A DNA stretch of 7,695 nt from Lautropia sp. SCN 70-15. GTDB taxonomy: Bacteria > Pseudomonadota > Gammaproteobacteria > Burkholderiales > Burkholderiaceae_E. The notes beneath the pieces are model-generated. The model saw only the letters and a list, made by a program, of their open reading frames with translations, was not told the origin of the DNA and made no database searches. Location: assembly GCA_001724315.1 (NCBI GenBank), contig MEEC01000123.1:1-7695 (forward strand), read 5' to 3'. Each line of letters opens with the position of its first letter. Within the stretch, counting starts at the first letter, position 1. A program made the translations under genes and the position numbers. Positions 5,420 through 7,695 of the stretch are shown here, in pieces.

Positions 5420-6312
5420 TCGAAGCTTCCGATCCTGGAAAGGTCGCCGAAATTCATCCAGATGAAGAAGGCCCTGCCGACGATGTTGCCTTCCGGAACG
5501 AAGCCCCAGAATCGGCTGTCGAGGCTGTTCTCGCGGTTGTCGCCCATCACGAAGTAGTGGCCCTCGGGCACGGTGCAGGTGACGCCCCGGCTGTCGTAGC
5601 GGCACTTCTCGAAATGGGGAAACCGCTCCATCGGCTGTATGAAAGGCGGTTTTTCCAATTCTGTCAATATCTTATAGGAGGTTTCTCCCAATCGTTCTGA
5701 ATACTGGGGCGCCAGGGTGAGACGCCGCCTGTCCTCGAACTCGCCGGCCCGCTCCAGCGGCACCGGCTGGCCGTTGATCGACAAGCGCTTGTCCTGGTAG
5801 GCCACGACGTCGCCCGGCAGCCCCACCACCCGCTTGATGTAGTCGACCGAGGGGTCGCTGGGGTAGCGGAAGACCATCACGTCGCCCCGCTCGGGCGCGC
5901 CCGTGTCCAGGATCTTGGTGTGGACCACCGGCAGGCGCAGGCCGTAGCTGAACTTGTTCACCAGGATCAGGTCGCCGACCACCAGCGTGGGCAGCATCGA
6001 CTCGGACGGAATCTTGAACGGCTCGGCCACGAAGGAGCGCAGGCCGAACACGAGCAGGATCACGGGAAAGAGCCCGGCCGTGTATTCGAGCCAGAGGGGC
6101 TGGCGCTCGAGGCGGTCGCGCAGCGCCTCGCGCTCGGCCGCCACCGCCTGCTCGCCGGCCGAGGCCCGCAGACCCGGCGCGGCATCGCGGTCGAAGCCGG
6201 CCAGCGCGAGCTCCGCGGCGCGGGCGCGGCGCGGCCGGAACACGAGGCGATCGGCCACCCAGGCCGCGAAGGTGACCAGCAGGAGCAGGAAGAGCAGCAG
6301 CGCGAAGTTCAT
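5416..6312 (-). CDS. lepB: signal peptidase I
   Basis: Membrane-bound serine protease that removes signal peptides from Sec- and Tat-exported pre-proteins on the periplasmic side. The 298-residue protein has a first membrane segment (about 2-20), a ~57-residue cytoplasmic loop rich in Arg, Ala and Glu, a second membrane segment (about 78-96), then the catalytic domain. Box B is PSESMLPTL (102-110) with nucleophile Ser105. Box D is DYIKRVVGLPGD (157-168) with general base Lys160. Box E is MGDNRENSLDSRFWGFVP (256-273). Cys237 and Cys246 are 8 residues apart in the periplasmic domain and could form a disulfide. The ATG at 6312 lies 25 nt after the lepA stop. Codons 203-227 (5706-5632) are abruptly AT-rich (Tyr TAT, Ile ATA, Leu TTG, Lys AAA), unlike the rest of the gene. 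The TGA overlaps the next gene's ATG by 4 nt. Confidence 0.97.
   Translation of the reverse strand: MNFALLLFLLLLVTFAAWVADRLVFRPRRARAAELALAGFDRDAAPGLRASAGEQAVAAEREALRDRLERQPLWLEYTAGLFPVILLVFGLRSFVAEPFKIPSESMLPTLVVGDLILVNKFSYGLRLPVVHTKILDTGAPERGDVMVFRYPSDPSVDYIKRVVGLPGDVVAYQDKRLSINGQPVPLERAGEFEDRRRLTLAPQYSERLGETSYKILTELEKPPFIQPMERFPHFEKCRYDSRGVTCTVPEGHYFVMGDNRENSLDSRFWGFVPEGNIVGRAFFIWMNFGDLSRIGSFE
5426..5430 (-). promoter_or_regulatory. Shine-Dalgarno for the DUF4845 gene
   Basis: GGAAG on the minus strand, 6 nt before the ATG at 5419. It lies inside the last codons of lepB and supports that start over the longer open frame extending upstream. Confidence 0.5.
5639..5667 (-). promoter_or_regulatory. 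candidate internal promoter within lepB, reading toward DUF4845-rnc-era
   Basis: On the minus strand a perfect -35 hexamer TTGACA (5667-5662) is followed after 17 nt by TTTCAT (5644-5639), a 4/6 match to TATAAT that lacks the important second A. It sits in an AT-rich island (about 38% G+C over 5636-5700, counted by hand) within otherwise GC-rich lepB coding sequence. If active, transcription would start near 5632, about 210 nt before the DUF4845 start, and would uncouple rnc and era from the lepA-lepB promoter. A second -10-like TATAAG (5676-5671) lies just upstream. The call rests on sequence match only. Confidence 0.35.
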
Positions 6313-6337
6313 CGGTCGGGGTTCTCGAGGGGTTCGG

Positions 6338-7695
<1,358 letters not shown>

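Noticed and set aside
5420..5605. N-terminal extension of the DUF4845 frame into lepB
   Set aside because: The upstream residues come from another frame of the conserved lepB box E region. A good Shine-Dalgarno and an ATGA overlap place the start at 5419.
5671..5700. TATAAG (5676-5671) as the main -10 of a promoter in the lepB AT-rich island
   Set aside because: The only -35-like hexamer upstream (TTCAGA, 4/6) is 19 nt away, so it is weaker overall than the TTGACA/TTTCAT pair.

Overview
The window is a gap-free stretch of conserved bacterial housekeeping genes, all read from the minus strand. Base composition is high G+C (about two thirds or a little more, judged by eye). Gene order read 5'->3' on the minus strand is lepA (N-terminus outside the window) - lepB - DUF4845 gene - rnc - era - recO - pdxJ - acpS - nagZ - uvrC (C-terminal part outside the window). 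The lepA-lepB-rnc-era-recO-pdxJ-acpS core is shared with many Proteobacteria, including E. coli. A DUF4845 gene after lepB, together with nagZ and uvrC following acpS, is typical of Betaproteobacteria. A high-GC member of the Burkholderiales or a relative is the most likely source, but that is inference from gene order and protein flavour, without a search.

Layout by region. At 7695-6338 is the C-terminal three quarters of the translation factor LepA (EF4). At 6312-5416 is signal peptidase I. At 5419-4976 is a small single-pass membrane protein of the DUF4845 family. At 4943-3300 are RNase III and the GTPase Era, both acting in rRNA and ribosome maturation. At 3313-2603 is RecO (recombination repair). 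At 2595-1427 are PdxJ (vitamin B6 synthesis) and AcpS (activation of acyl carrier protein). At 1424-462 is NagZ (peptidoglycan recycling), and at 462-1 the N-terminal GIY-YIG nuclease part of UvrC (excision repair).

The genes are very tightly packed. Junctions are 1-, 4-, 4- and 14-nt overlaps or gaps of 2, 7, 15, 25 and 32 nt, so the window reads as one long polycistronic unit with probable translational coupling. No terminator, RNA gene, mobile element, CRISPR array or defence module is visible. No stretch over 300 nt lacks a gene.

I found no undescribed multi-gene system here. The parts most worth a second look are small. There is an abrupt AT-rich island inside lepB (about 5632-5707) that carries a promoter-like TTGACA on the coding strand. 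The DUF4845 protein has a type IV pilin-like N-terminus, and a perfect 15-bp tandem duplication lies in its first codons. A GC-rich hairpin spans the DUF4845 stop codon just ahead of rnc.
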